Shown here: positions 35,460-47,939 of the stretch, in pieces
How positions within the stretch are numbered: the stretch's first letter is position 1
Layout of the letters: every line of letters starts with the position of its first letter
NCBI GenBank assembly: GCA_023653785.1
Contig: JAMKCH010041445.1
Span: 34,539-98,538, forward strand
DNA from: Ophioderma brevispina
Taxonomy: Eukaryota > Echinodermata > Ophiuroidea > Amphilepidida > Ophiodermatidae
Length of the DNA: 64,000 bases
Direction: 5' to 3'
Notes under the pieces: model-generated
The model's input: only the letters and a program-made list of their open reading frames with translations
What the model was told of the DNA's origin: nothing
Databases searched by the model: none
Translations under genes and position numbers: made by a program

Positions 35460-36670
35460 TGTAGTAAAGGAAATTTGCATATCTGATTTACCATTTGTCT
35501 TTCAAAGGCTATAACTAGCAATTAGGCAGATTTAATTTGCTCATTTGCATTCCTAAGCCGCAATGTATCCACAAATTTTGAAATGTCAAAGAAGATGCGC
35601 ATACCATAATTGGTTTGCATGCAGTGAAATTTTGCATATCCGATAGAAAACCTATTTCAGAGATAGTGATTACGCATATTTTTTGCATATTAATTAGCTC
35701 ATTTGCATATTAATTTGCCCGCCCAAATCTCCCGGTCTACTCAGGTGGCGGAAACTCGTTATCATCCGCTTTCCTTCTCGACAGTTTTACATCATTATAC
35801 GCCTTATTGAACTCCAGATAACTTGTACAACACAAACGGTGCGTCGGGAAAAGTGTTAACAGTTTGATGAACATGAAGGTCAAAGATCACATGAGGTCCC
35901 AATGTCGCAAGAGGACATTCACCAACATGTCATCCCACCCGGACCCCTCCTTTGTCACCTAATTACCCTCATTCGTAGCCGCTTACGGAACTCGGCCTGG
36001 CAATATACTATATAGTACTGACCATGCTAATAGATATTTTCCTCCCGATGAGGTGGTTTCCTCATTTTTTAAACAATTGTGTGTTTTGCATATTCATCAT
36101 GCATGTCCCATGCTACTAGTCACTGCTGTTGTACTTACAAAAACTGCATTAATTCATGTAATAGTAAGTAAGAAATATCTTCAGTAGCATGTTTCGTTGT
36201 TTATTCAATCCCAAGATTTAAGAAGTAGCTTGCTCATTTTTACGCCTATAAATTATAGACCTAATCGGCTGCTGCGTACCCGAAGCCACAAAAAAGCAAA
36301 AATGACTACGGAACATCATTGACACATACACAACTGAAGTAATTCCTATCTAACAGTGTAGCCAACAGTGACAAACACTTGGCGGCAAGGTGCGCCGTGG
36401 GGGAAAAAGTGGGGAATTTGGGAAGCTCCTTCCCTGGAAATCTTGCATCCTCCTCACTGGGAAATGAGGGGTGGGAAAGCAAATAAATGAATAGAGAGAA
36501 TGAAAATTATAACACATAAAAGGATTAATAAAAAATTTGATGTGCGAGTCGTTTTTTTCTCCAAATTAAGGGCGAAATAAATATAATAAATGAATTCCCG
36601 AAATGTCGCACTCACTTGGTCGCACTTTTCACACTGATCAACTTAAAAAACGGTCTCTGGAAATGCCCAC
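35460..36670. other. Intron, no gene seen
   Basis: Contains repeated CTCATTTGCAT blocks (about 35540 and 35698) and TTTGCATATTAATT near 35680-35720. Otherwise unique sequence. Confidence 0.4.
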
Positions 36671-36762
36671 CCAGTCTAAAGCTTCACTATACTGATCTTT
36701 CAATGTACTTTTTTCAAGCTCATGATCCAAGGTAATCACGTCACCGGTGGTGGTTGGCTCAC
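36671..36762 (-). CDS. Candidate CCP1 linker exon
   Basis: Acceptor CACCTCTACAG, then an open stretch reading EPTTTGDVITLDHELEKSTL and KDQYSEALDW, ending at GG|GTGGGC (a mediocre donor). Acidic and polar like the CCP1 linker and in the right place between the secure exons at 43.3 and 11.1 kb. No conserved motif proves it. Confidence 0.35.
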
Positions 36763-37899
36763 CTGTAGAGGTGTCTGATCACAATTTGCATACAGGTGAT
36801 CAATATTTCTAAACTGAGCTTTCTAAAACATTTGTTTTGTGTCAAATATCACCTCGCCTGGGTTTCAGCCGCTTCGCCCATTTTGGTACAGCGTTTCAAA
36901 TAAATGACGTATTTTAGGCAATAAAAAACACATGATGATTATAATAACATCCGATTTCAAATCTATGTTAGTCATTTCCCAAATAGTTCTTTAAAATATT
37001 ATACGTTAATCTAACGTGCTTAACTTTGTTACTTTGCAGATTGGGAACATTAGCTTTGAAGGGGGGGACTGGCACTATTGTTTTGGAACTTGTTGCTTTT
37101 GGTTCGATCCATTTAATACATGGGGGCGAGGAATTCACATTGCATGGTCTGCTGGAGTGGCTGGGTCCCGCCCCATATAACTGATTAAAAAGAGATGTAC
37201 AACAAAACTACACAGAAAATATGATAATAATTGATTTCTGTAGATTTGTGTTTGTTTATTCACGACATTGACAACGGGATCAGACAGGTTCTGACTGAGT
37301 CTGAGAGAAACTGTAGCGGTAACCCTTACAGTCACAAAAATTTTATACTGCGAAATAATAATGTGGCGGGCCAAGACCGTTGACCTGGGAGGCTGACTGG
37401 GAAGCATCTCGACACTTCGAACATCACCTTAGCTTTGTTGGAAATTGTGTAAGGAACATTTTCGCACTGGGTGTCGACGCTTGTGTAAAGATTGATATCT
37501 TTAATTTTCTTTGTGGTGTCGTTCCTTATTCATTGCTTCTTAAGCTGTGTCCACAAGTCATTTCGTAAACGGTGGCTTGTTGGTGGTGTCAGGATTTATT
37601 CAACTGTGTAAGCTGATCGGGGCCGCATGTATCCACGATATGGACGCTCCTAGCATGTACCGTTCTTTTTGAGACTAGGTGGCGGATTGGGAACATTCAT
37701 GGGGTTTAACAAAAACTCTCCTTAATTCCGACACGGACTTCCTGACCTTTTACATGTACAACTTGTGACTCTCTGTACAGGGACCACTGCAGCTTAACGT
37801 CCCCCCTTTCCGAATGACGGTATGCTTTCACTGATTCAATGTTTGCTCCATTTGCCCAAGTGAACCATGGAGGGAGAGCGTATTCTGTATTTAATCATA

Positions 37900-38085
37900 G
37901 CTCGTCATACAGATTAAATCCAGAATTGAGCACCGCGCGATACTCCACCGCAATTGACCCCCGCCGGCTGATTCGAACCCGGGGATTTTTGGTTTGGTAT
38001 ATTTGCGCCACAGTGGCACCACCTTCCCAACCACTCTCACGACCCCGCTCTCCCCTTTTTCATGAACGGGAAGTACAACTTTAAA
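37900..38085 (-). repeat. tRNA-derived SINE candidate
   Basis: On the minus strand CCCGGGTTCGAATCAGCC is an excellent polymerase III B box/T-arm, with GTGGTTGGGAAGGTGGTGCC upstream in the A-box region. Length and tail are unclear. It is too imperfect for a tRNA gene. Confidence 0.4.
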
Positions 38086-38629
38086 GAATATTATGTCTAT
38101 AAAACCTTAAACCATTAGCTGATCTTTGGACTTGCCCTACAACAATATCCCTGTAGTGCAATAAATAGTCCGAAAGAGAATGAAGCCAAAGGCTCAAAAT
38201 TACGTAACCTGACTCATATTTGTTCCAATTGATTTCAAATGTTTAAGTGTGAAATGTCAGCTTTTTGATAGGTAGGAGGCTTAATTCCACTTAGCTCTTT
38301 GCTCGCTTTAACACAATCATATAAAGTTTACTCTCGCACATATAACAATGAATATGTTACTTATTATTAAATACCGATGTGAAATAATTTTGTCTCCTCA
38401 ATAAAATTATGTTGGGATTTCTTTTTCACAACGGTTCAAAATGCTTGTGGCACGGTGATGTTTCGGGGCGTGGGGTTGTGTATCATAGCCAACCGGGCAC
38501 GAGGCTGCGTGTCACGGTCACGTGATCCTCAAGGGAAATCCGGACGTAAATCCCAATGAGTGGGTAACATGATATAGACTCCCTGGTGTAAACAGTGATT
38601 AGTTCATGAATATTTAATATAGATTATAC

Positions 38630-38736
38630 TCTCATGCCTAACGTTTTATCGTGGGAATCTCTACATGGATCAAAAACGTTGTCTGGGGGGTCTGTTCGTG
38701 AATCCATGAATAGGTCATAGAGCGAGGTGACTATGG
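38630..38736 (-). CDS. Candidate CCP1 linker exon
   Basis: Pyrimidine-rich acceptor (TTTACTTCTTCTCTGGTATATACCAG) and donor AGA|GTATAA flank an open stretch reading IVTSLYDLFMDSRTDPPDNV then FDPCRDSHDKTLGMR. Faintly like the conserved Y-x-x-L-F-P-E-L part of the CCP1 linker, but not convincing alone. Confidence 0.3.
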
Positions 38737-38799
38737 CTGGTATATACCAGAGAAGAAGTAAATAATATACATCAACACAAGCATTTTTTAGGCTCGCGG

Positions 38800-40040
38800 G
38801 GAGAGGCAGACCTTTTATTAGGAACATCGTGAGTAAGTTGTATGGGGCAGGCAGAGAATCTGAACCAATGGCCGGGGGTTTCGTTAGGTAGATCTATCTC
38901 CGACGCAATCATACAGCCTTCATAACCCAACAATCATCACTACTTCGTGTTACTGCCGCCATAGGACAAATAGCCCCTCAAATCCAACCACACTCACACA
39001 CGTACCTCGGTACTGCATATCATAACAAACACCACCCTCTTGAATCTTCATAATGACGATGTACCTTGACAACAACATGCAAATTTTATTTTTACTGAAA
39101 ATCAGATTCTGCAACAAAACACCTTCCACTGTACTTTACACACCAACATTTCAAAATCCTTTCATCACAGTTTCATCCATAAAATCACAGCTTGGAGACT
39201 GGAATTTCAGAGCAAAATCAAGAAGCCAGAAAAACTAGTAGGTGCGTTAACAGCGCAAATTCGCCACGCCATGGCAACGGCTCTATTAGTACATTAATAG
39301 GCCATAAACAATCACACCATGAGCAATAGATTTTTACCTGTGAAAACACTTAACTGTGATCTTGTGAATTTAAATGACATCAACGTGACATCCAAGTGTT
39401 TTGATTCTCTTCGAGCTTGGAGTGGGAACTTAAGTTTCTTGCCCTTGGCTGGTAGAAACATGCGCGTAGCCAGGATCCCGTACCCCCGGGTACTGACCTT
39501 CCCTGGGGACGATTCCCAACCATAACCTGTAGGGGCCAGCGGTTGCAGGGGCAGACCTTCGATGGGAATTTTCGTTCACAATTTGAGCCTTGTACTTTCA
39601 CTGCCCTTTTTCTCCTCCTTCTTTTATTTGTTTAGACCCCTCTCAAGGTGCACAAGCTTTCCTCTGCACCCCCCCCCCCCCCTCCCCCCGGCTACAACAG
39701 GTATCATTAATTAGAAATGTCATCTTTTTCTCTGTGATGGAGTTTACAAATATTTTGGAGATCATATTCTTGACAAACTAAACACTGGGGTGTTATGAAA
39801 TTGTAATGTTAAAATGGGGTTTGTGGAGTTACATTTTGTTTTATAATTTTTAGTTCATAGACTCAAAAGGCTTCAAATTTCATCTGGATTTTAGAATATT
39901 AGGTTTTGAAATAAACTTAAAAGGCATCTTAAATTCAAATTTTTCTGGCCTTTGAGCAACAAATTCCCTAGCCCCAGTGCCCATATGAGCTAGGATTTGT
40001 AAACTAGTAGCACAAGCATAACTCCCACCATCAGAGCAAG
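38800..40040. other. Intron, no gene seen
   Basis: Unique sequence with a poly-C tract (39669-39688). Open frames at 39319-39525 and 39380-39601 overlap on opposite strands and are not recognised. Confidence 0.4.
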
Positions 40041-40407
40041 TTAAAGGTCTGACTCAGAGATTTCGAATTTTTTTTTTTTTTTTGTAATATGAAAAAGGTC
40101 AGCTAGAAACTAAAGATAGTAACCTAAAACACAATTCCGAAATTGAGATGAAATCGGATTTTGTTTTGATGCAGTAAACATTTAATGTATACGTATTTAC
40201 GTTACCCATAGTGATACTGTGTATAACAAAAAATCCGATCCGGAAGTTTATAACAAAGTTGTTGATTTTCTATATGAGAATTTCGATTTAAGCTTATACT
40301 CTATTTCCACACAAGTGATTGTAGATGAACTAGCTTAGGTACAACTCAAAAACTTTTTTTGGAAATTGCGGGCGCCCTCCTCAGAAAATCTCTGATCAAG
40401 CCTTTAA
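40041..40407. mobile_element. TTAA-flanked MITE, family 2 copy c
   Basis: TTAA at 40041-40044, then AGGTCTGACTCAGAGATTTC; right end, reversed, TTAA then AGGCTTGATCAGAGATTTTC. Best-preserved ends of the family; 367 bases, with a poly-T run near the left end. Confidence 0.85.
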
Positions 40408-40505
40408 ATGATGGATCTTATGCGAGCTACATTTACTACACATGGCTATCCCATGTTTGAGAGCCACCTACTATACAGTCAGACTGTTTATTTTGATATG
40501 TGGGC

Positions 40506-40572
40506 AAATTTTGAATTCTTCTTCAAAATTTTGAATTCTTTTGTCAAAATTTGAATTCTTTTTGAAAATTAT
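40506..40572. repeat. ~21-bp tandem repeat, 3 units
   Basis: Three imperfect units of TCAAAATTTTGAATTCTTTT. Confidence 0.75.
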
Positions 40573-40780
40573 TTACTTTTTACATATAATGCAATATACA
40601 AAGAACATCATTTAAACCTGTGACTATTTTAAATGATTAGTTGACATGAACATGGTTATCTTTACTAATCTGGCATAAGGTCAGTCCCATTGATCTAATC
40701 AGTTTTTTTTCTCATAAACCCCTTCTTCTGAATCTGTTACACTTTCACGTGTTGCTCCCCACCAGAACTGAAAACCAAAC

Positions 40781-40840
40781 CTGGCTGGTCTTCAGCGATC
40801 CAATGTCAAGAGAGGGTCTGTCCAGCAGGGACATCATGTC
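40781..40840 (-). CDS. Candidate CCP1 linker exon, 20 codons
   Basis: Exactly 60 open bases between an AG and a weak GTTTGG donor, reading DMMSLLDRPSLDIGSLKTSQ. It resembles a D-I-x-x-x-L-D-R-x-x-L stretch in the CCP1 linker, but the splice sites are poor. Confidence 0.25.
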
Positions 40841-40899
40841 CTACATACTTGCTTGCATTGAAAACAAGGCTTTTCCCGTCAGCCCTTGAAATAGCTATT

Positions 40900-42055
40900 G
40901 ACCTATGGCACTTTTCACTGGTGGGAATTTCTTAATTTTGCGGTGAACTTATACAATGTTCCCCCAAAAATGCCAAATACGTCCCATCAATGTGTCTGTA
41001 GTGGACTTTTCTGATCTTGACACGTAGCGTTTTTTCTTTGTAAATAGGTAGGCTTACAAATTGCTAATACTTTATGAAAAAAGATAATGATGACTTACAT
41101 TATGTATTGAATTTGAGGGCACGTTTATCCAAATTTCTTGTCACTTTTATTTTGTAAGCTTTCACAGTATTTGCACACCTTGATGCCCTCATCAAAATAA
41201 ACTATATAGGAGCGTCTCCTTACTAAATTCTGATATGTTATGCGGCATTGGGTCAAGTCATCAATAAATTCATATGTTCAGTTTCAAAATTCCCTCACTG
41301 CAACTTACGGCCATATTTAACTTCCTGATTTTTAAAAATAACTTGGTATATATATATCTTAAAGTCAGACATTTCTGTGCTTGACCTGCAAACCTAGATA
41401 GCAACCAACAATGTGCACTGGGCAATCGGCCGATATAATCCTTATTCTACCTTATTTCTATGCTCTTCATTTCTTACTGCCCATTAATGTGAAAATGCAA
41501 TATCTGAGGGTGGTGTTCTGTTTACTGCCCCATTATTCCTGCACGAATGAGTTGTGGCGAATGCACTTTGATTGCAATCCAGTGAGACGTGCCTTGAAAG
41601 ATAATCTACAGCGTTTGTCACTATCATTGTCAGCAATACCCCGCTCAGTTTTATTTTACTCGGCGTCACTAAATTTTGTGGCTTTAATCAATCATAACAA
41701 CATCAATATTTGGACAGAAAAACCGAATTATCTACTTAAAATTTAATTAGTTTTGCAGTATAGACATAGAAATAAAGGGTTTGTAGTATCAATGCGCATA
41801 GATCATATAGATCCTCACTTTTGCAAAAACTGTCAAAAATGGGCTAAGTTTTTCCAATATTGGACCGTTTATTTTGCTCAAGTTTTCCAAGATTGGACAA
41901 CGTTATCGCCTATAAGAACACTGCATCATCCTCTTCTTTCTTAAAAAATAATCCAAGTGCACATCATAAATGCTGAGGAGTAATAAGAAGAAACTTCCTA
42001 TTTGTGCTTAGAACATTTTCCCTTGTGACTAATGTGTCGTAAGAATGATTTATTT
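40900..42055. other. Intron, no gene seen
   Basis: Unique sequence. The 111-codon plus-strand open frame at 41411-41746 has no recognised similarity. Confidence 0.4.
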
Positions 42056-42058
42056 ATC

Positions 42059-42354
42059 CAGAGGGTGTTTTTTGAATCAATCCCATAAGCATTGCGACAG
42101 TGTGCCTATACTGCACTGTACAAACCTTATTTTCCGTTACTAGGGATAGAAATGCTCCAAAATTTTAAGAACCACAGAACATTCATAATCATGCTAAAAA
42201 TTCCTTAAGTCCTAAGGCTTTGGTGGGTGAAATGAGCGTGGAATCAGGACTTTATGTGTTCAAAGAATAGGATTTTTTTGTGGGATCACATGACCCTGTT
42301 TAGGTGAAATTTCCCAAAAAACTGGTGCATTGTGGATTGACTCAATACCCCCTC
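42059..42354. mobile_element. MITE family 4, copy b (uninterrupted)
   Basis: Left end CAGAGGGTGTTTTTTGAATC then AATCCCATAAGCATTG; right end TGCATTGTGGATTGACTCAA then TACCCCCTC. Has an unoccupied TTAA at 42165-42168 exactly where copy a carries the family 1 insertion. Confidence 0.85.
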
Positions 42355-42355
42355 G

Positions 42356-43321
42356 TGATTTATTCCTTGAGGTCATGATCTATTTTTAAAGGGAAGAAAT
42401 ATTAACTTTTTGACACCATGCCCTAATTTTTACACTCAACCTAGACCATCATAGAGACATAAAACTGTGCAAAGATGCACACTGAAAAATATAGTTTTCA
42501 TGATATATTAGTTTAATAGTATATGGATGGACATAATAGGGACAGAAGGACAGACATATGGACGAATGGACAAGTTAATGAGACAAGTTACACCACAAGA
42601 CAAAAAATTCAGACACACAAAGCAATAAAGAATAAAGACAAAACAAGACAACAAATTAGACCCACAAGCAATAACAGAATAAAGTGCATAATAAGAAGTA
42701 AACAAATATAACGTATTCTTAACGCTGTGAAAAATGTAATCCATTTCTTGGCCGATGCCCGGGTTTTAATTAGATTAATTGAACCCAGTAGTATCGCGCA
42801 TTTGTTGGTTGATTCTCTCACGTCAACTGCCATTTTGCTACATCGCGCGCCTGCCAACGCTGCGTATTGTTGCGTGTGTTCTTACGTTCAACCGGTTGTT
42901 TGAATTTTTCTCACTGGGTAAGTGGCAGTCCCTTAAAACTTGTTTGTATTTAAGCCACAGGATTACCCGAACTTAGGTAACGCTACCTTGCTATAAAATC
43001 CGTTTAAACAATGAGAATAAAAGTATGGTTTTGGGAACCGATACTCTCTTTTACGACCAATTGAAACCCAGCGATGCCATTATTTTTCTTGGAATAATCG
43101 GCCTCCAGCCTCGTTCTTCCACTAAAATAATACATCTCTTTGGTTTAAATTTGTCAATAAAAAAGAGTACCCGTTCCCAAACTCATATCTTTATTCTCTA
43201 AGTTCGCACACTTGGCAGATGGACCACTGATGATGGATGACTACTCTTTCTGTAGTTCCCCACCTTTAGTTGCAGGGACTATAACCAGCTCTACAGCAGT
43301 AAAAAGCCATAGCAGTTTTAC
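42356..43321. other. Intron, no gene seen
   Basis: Unique sequence, including a GGACAGAAGGACAGACATAT-like stretch of ACAAGAC motifs at 42520-42660. No gene recognised. Confidence 0.4.
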
Positions 43322-43400
43322 CTGTCTTCGTCCTTGTGTTCATCACTGCTAACTGACATCATCATCTTGATCATCACTTCATCGATGACTCATCAACCAA
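43322..43400 (-). CDS. AGTPBP1: CCP1 acidic linker exon (LVDESS...DDQDDDVS...SDEHKDED)
   Basis: Strong acceptor (GATTTCTTTCCACAG) and donor ACAG|GTAAAA flank 79 bases. In two frames joined by a one-base indel it reads LVDESS, DDQDDDVS and SSDEHKDED. CCP1 proteins have a V-D-E-S-D-D acidic stretch at this place, directly after the exon that ends the armadillo-like part. Position between the 45.2-kb exon and the linker exons fits. Confidence 0.75.
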
Positions 43401-44319
43401 CTGTGGAAAGAAATCATGTCCCTCTCTTAACAAGAGTTATGTCCATTGGATTTCAGGGAGGTACGGAAATGGCTTCTTGTGCATAACATGTACACACATA
43501 ACGGCTCATTGATGTGAACTGCCTTTTAATTTCACAGTAATAGCTACTCATCATCACCCACCAAAATTGCTCTTCTAATGATAAAAAAGATGTATCACTA
43601 AGCACTTTTACTTTTGCACAAAATGTTGCTAGAGTTTTAAATTCATATTCAATCCACATCCACAATCTTGTCCCCCAATTCAACCAACCCACACCCCCCC
43701 CGACTGCCTGCATAGCTATCCGGTATCTAAGAACTATTTTGAATTGGTTACTTTGGAGTAATCATCCTGTCTGATCAATCGTGAGACCACTTATAATAAT
43801 ATTTGTATGTTTTCAGAGATATGAAAACCCCATTTGATTGGTTACGCAGAGGGCTATTGCATGTTGGTGTCCTGTATGAGCAATCAGACAGATTGTATCG
43901 TAGGTGGTAGTGCCCAGGGGTTAACTACACAAATCATGATTTTTGTACCATTTTGACCGGTTTGTGTTTAGCCTTAGCATGTTTGATAATCCTGACATGC
44001 AGATTTGATGGTTCACACGAAGATTAAAAAATTCTATTTATTTTCTAAAATTACAAAACAGTGGTACATGTGATATAAGTATTTGCTCATAACTATCTCA
44101 AAACACACGTTTGAATCAAATGAAAATTTCTGAAATAATTTCTCATGACATTAATTCCTCGGTGTCAAACTGTATAGGCGTGAAATATTTTTTCAGGAAT
44201 AGCCTCTGAACCAGAAGCAAACAAGAAGGTCCTAAGGATCAAGAAATGCACCTTGAATCGGGGCCAATAAAGTGAACAGCCATCATCAAGGGCACTAAAG
44301 GCATATGTGGTCATGGGAG

Positions 44320-44640
44320 GATTAATAAACGGACCGAATCATACCAGAAGGTCGGGGGTTAGAGTCTCGGGCTATGACTACTGTTCTGTGCACTTGGGCA
44401 AGGCACTTAAACTTGACTGCCTTCTCAAACCAGGTGACTATAGAATATATCCAATGAGAACCGTCCAAGAAAATTGAGTATGCCTTGGGCATGTGTATGG
44501 CAGTTACACATATTCAATGGCACTAGATCATGTGAAGTACGTTGATACACTTTTAAAAGGGACTATACACTAAATACCAAAATTTGAAGAGAAAAAAAAG
44601 TGTGCCATGGATCTCAATTTAAGTTGAGATGATGAAGATG
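44320..44640 (+). repeat. tRNA-derived SINE-like element
   Basis: AGGTCGGGGGTTAGAGTCTC (B-box-like) followed by TGTGCACTTGGGCAAGGCAC then TTAAACTTGACTGCC, a phrase very common in tRNA-derived SINEs of fish and marine invertebrates. 3' boundary uncertain; tail GATGATGAAGATGATGA at about 44630. Confidence 0.55.
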
Positions 44641-45167
44641 ATGATTTATTTGTGTGCTAATTTTTATGGTAGGGTTTAGTTGTTACATTTCTTGTTTTAC
44701 CATGATCATGGTTCTTAACTTACATGCATGTCTAATTGTTTTCTTCTTTTTTTTGTATATATTCTTTTTTGGCAATTTCCCGATATAGTCCATAATACAG
44801 GAAAAAATTCATAAGGGCAGTATTTTAGTAACATTATATGAGTGTCCACAAATAGCGCTTATGCATTTAATTCTGTATTAGGGGGACTAATTACCAACAT
44901 GTGATTCATTCTAATCCACTCAGGTCAATATCCGAATAACTGAGACAAGCAAAACTGAGGATGATATAAAAAAAAAACATACACAATTTGGACTTTAAAC
45001 AAATTACATTGCCTCCAGACATGAGGACTGCAAACCACTGAAGTCACTCTAATAATTTTCCAATCCCAGCATTGACCATCGTGGATCAGAGCCAATCCCA
45101 AATATAAGCATATACACAGACCTGAAACTTTGCACTGAAGCAGAGCATTCTTATCCAACTACCTAAC

Positions 45168-45315
45168 CTCCATTTGAGACTTCTATCTCTTTCCTCGCAG
45201 CTCCATCAGGGCAGCTTAATTTGAAGGAGCCCTTGAGGGTAGCGATTGGAAGACGATTCTTTGTGAGCATTTCTTAAATCAGCTAATTAAATCACTATGC
45301 TTTCCACATATTTGG
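45168..45315 (-). CDS. AGTPBP1: CCP1 exon: PKYVESIV...RKC...KNRLPIATLKGSF
   Basis: Acceptor TTTCTATTTCAG. The first CC joins the C ending the exon at 47244 to give Pro (…TRS-P-KYVESIV). It then reads, across two one-base frame changes, KYVESIV, LIS, RKC and KNRLPIATLKGSFKL. CCP1 proteins carry LVNTSSLIMRKC..KNRLPLPT-K-SF here. The 3' boundary (GGAG|GTTAGG) is provisional. Confidence 0.85.
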
Positions 45316-45611
45316 CTGAAATAGAAATTTTTTATCAGTTCAGCATCCTCAATTATTCCTTAATAATACTATTATAATAATATCAATTAATTTGTTGCTC
45401 AAGGAAATTTTGTTCAGGTTTTAGTGTTAAAAATCTAACTGCAGAGTACTAATGTTAAAATTGCTTTCAAAAATAGTAAAACAAAATAAAAAATTAAAAA
45501 AACAAAAGAATTTAAAGATTATGCAATGTCAACTCATTCCAATCCTAGCTCAATCACATAATGCTATGGAAATTGACCCTAACCTGAGTTGTTGCCCCAT
45601 TTAGTTTGAGA

Positions 45612-45950
45612 GATTTCACAATCTCCCTCTCTCTCTCCTATAGTCGTCCTATAAAAAAAGTACTTAATTTTTGCCCTGATGTAAAGCTTCCATCAAAATA
45701 TCCCCATCTGAAAGGATTAAGCGGAGAAGAAATGTTTCTTGGTACAAAAATGTGAAATTTCTAATCGTATAGGAGCAAATACGAAATTCGCCTATTGTTT
45801 ATATGAAATAGAGAAATCAAAACACCTTTTTTCTCTCTTTTAAGACATTTCTGTAGCTAAATAAACGGTAAGAAATTTATTGAGTGTCTAATCTATATGA
45901 AATTACTATTATGACACAATGTTTGGGTGCCTCATGGGACCCCACACTAA
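45612..45950. mobile_element. MITE family 1, copy c (right end lost)
   Basis: Shares AAGCTTCCATCAAAATATCC, CATCTGAAAGGATTAAGC and GGAGCAAATACGAAATTC with the other copies. It ends in TTTGGGTGCCTCATGGG, lacking the CTCTCGTTGCGCC terminus. Confidence 0.7.
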
Positions 45951-46344
45951 GGAAACCACTTTCCCAAAGGAATTTTTGCAAAAAATTTATACCACATGTG
46001 AAGGGTCATAAGACAACCCCATATCAGCAATAAAAAATGAAATTTGTTATTCGGGCTGCAATTTAGGGGCAAAACATTGTTTTCAAAACATGCAAAAATT
46101 GTACAAAAAGACGGAAATTTCAAATGAGCCTTGCGCTTACATCAAACTTTTTGAAAACTTAATTTATGTTGATATCTATTCTAGAAGACCCAAATTACAT
46201 ATATTTAACACAAAACCTGCAGTTTTAGGGATCCTGTATTTTTTATGGGTATTGCAAAATACACGTCATTTTTCCATAGAGTTTGTACAGCTAACCAGCG
46301 TTTAACGCCCACACGCCAAACGAACTCGTTTGTTTCAGCTACAT

Positions 46345-46683
46345 AAGGCGACGAAAAAAAAAAAGAAAACCCTGTTTACGTGCGAGCGGCCTTTCGAGTA
46401 GGGGCTGGGCGGGCCGCAAATTTGTCGTTTTTAATTTTTTTTCTTTTCTGGGGAGCTCAATAATGGCCTACTAAAATAGCCCCACCCAAATCTGGGAGGA
46501 AAATCAGAGAAAAAATTGAAAATTTACAAACGAAATTTCTTAAAAAAATTTGCAAAATCGCAATTAAATGATGGCTTAAAAAAACAGGATTTTGGAAAAA
46601 ATAAAAAGAATAAAAAAATCTGCAAAAACTGGAAAAAATCAGGTCGGTCGGGCCCGGTACGGGTTTTTTTATTTTTCGTAGCC
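46345..46683. mobile_element. MITE family 5, copy b
   Basis: Left end AAGGCGACGAAAAAAAAAAA then CCCTGTTTACGTGCGAGCGG; right end, reversed, GGCTACGAAAAATAAAAAAA then CCCGTACCGGGCCCGACC. The interior matches 16704-17023. Confidence 0.75.
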
Positions 46684-47243
46684 TGAACCTAACTAAAGGG
46701 TTAATTTTTGTAATGTTACTAATAATGTTTTACTTACATGTATGTGTGAACACGATATCGCAAAAAAAAAGAGCTTTAGTTCTTGGTAATTGTAATAATA
46801 TTCTCAGATGACTTCTGTTAGTTGCCAAAGGGTGGGAGGGGTTCCATGGGACCCCCACTAATTAACTCATTAACGTGCGTGGCCGATTTTAATTTTTTGG
46901 TTATGAAAAGAAGCGCATTGAAAAGTCAGACATATTACAAAAAAATCAGGCGCAAAATCACATTGCGTAAAAACGCAGCCAGCGCGAAAACCTTTTGTGG
47001 GTCCATAGGAACCCCATTGGTCACTTAAGTGTTAATGTACCAAAACAACATACACACACACCACACATATAACAATAAACAGCAGTTGCCATGTATGCAG
47101 ACCTATATAAACATACAAAACAAAACACACATCACATACATAACAGACTACCACCTAGAGATAACATTTGCATCATAGTTCACAAAGTTACCAAATGTTC
47201 TTAATCAATACTGCGTTTTACTGCCTAGGGACTAAGACCTTAC

Positions 47244-47324
47244 GGGAGCGCGTACCACCATATCTTTCAATTCCATACAGCACCTTGGTACCATCTGCCT
47301 CGTTAAAGGCCTTTTTTCCAGATT
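47244..47324 (-). CDS. AGTPBP1: CCP1 exon: SGKKAFNEADGTKVLYGIERYGG
   Basis: Clean 81-base exon: acceptor ATTTCACAACAG, donor CCC|GTAAGG. It reads SGKKAFNEADGTKVLYGIER then YGGTRS, matching the end of the CCP1 armadillo-like region (LGRKAF-DANG-K-LY). The last C pairs with CC at 45315. Downstream in-frame codons to 47218 are intron. Confidence 0.93.
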
Positions 47325-47476
47325 CTGTTGTGAAATAGATTAACAGGGCATTTATGAATGGCCAAAGCAAGATTGTAAAACAAGGATCGACCATGTTTAA
47401 ATCAAAATGATTGTAGAAATACAAGCAAGATACATACCACATTAAAAAAAAAAAATACCAATCCCGGTCCTCGGAC

Positions 47477-47939
47477 CAAGTGTTGTCTGTCATCGCGGTT
47501 TGTAAATGATAGGCTTCAAATGACCTGATCCTTGGACAGTGACCTTTGACATCATAAATCACTTGACGTTTGCATGTAAGATCCATACCAAGTTGGTTCC
47601 AATTGAACTTACCTTTTCAATTTAGGTCAATTTACATTTCAGCCTATCGTACAACTTGACCTTCACATGACATTTGACCTTGGTATGGAACTTTGACCTC
47701 AACAACAAATGTGGGATGCCACGTTGCACCTGACTCAAGTTTGGTTTAATACCATGAAGTTGTGGGTATTATTACAGGCCAAATCGTAACCTTTTTCACA
47801 CTAAACAGGCCATCAACAACAGAAACAACAGTACAACAGAAGACATCAACAGACAAAAACAGACGACAACCAGACATCAACAGAAACAACAGTGGACCAC
47901 GTGTGACTAGTGTCTTCCTGCCTTAAGGCAGGTGGCATG
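47477..47939. mobile_element. Inverted-end repeat family G, copy B
   Basis: Decayed ends (AAGTGTTGTCTGTC; GGCAGGTGGCAT), two GACCTTTGAC units, GTTTGGTTCCAATTGAACTT-like core and the ACAACAG/CATCAACAG tail with the CCTGCCTTAAGGCAGG hairpin. Lies just upstream (minus sense) of the 47.3-kb exon. Confidence 0.75.

Noticed and set aside
37930..38000. Functional tRNA gene
   Set aside because: Good B box but no pairing acceptor stem or standard cloverleaf found by eye; more likely a SINE.
41411..41746. 111-codon plus-strand open frame as a new gene
   Set aside because: No recognised motif, an opposing frame on the other strand, and no splice or polyadenylation context; I cannot support it.
47218..47586. 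A single 122-codon minus-strand gene
   Set aside because: Only 47244-47324 is coding (a CCP1 exon with clear splice sites); the rest is intron and repeat family G copy B.
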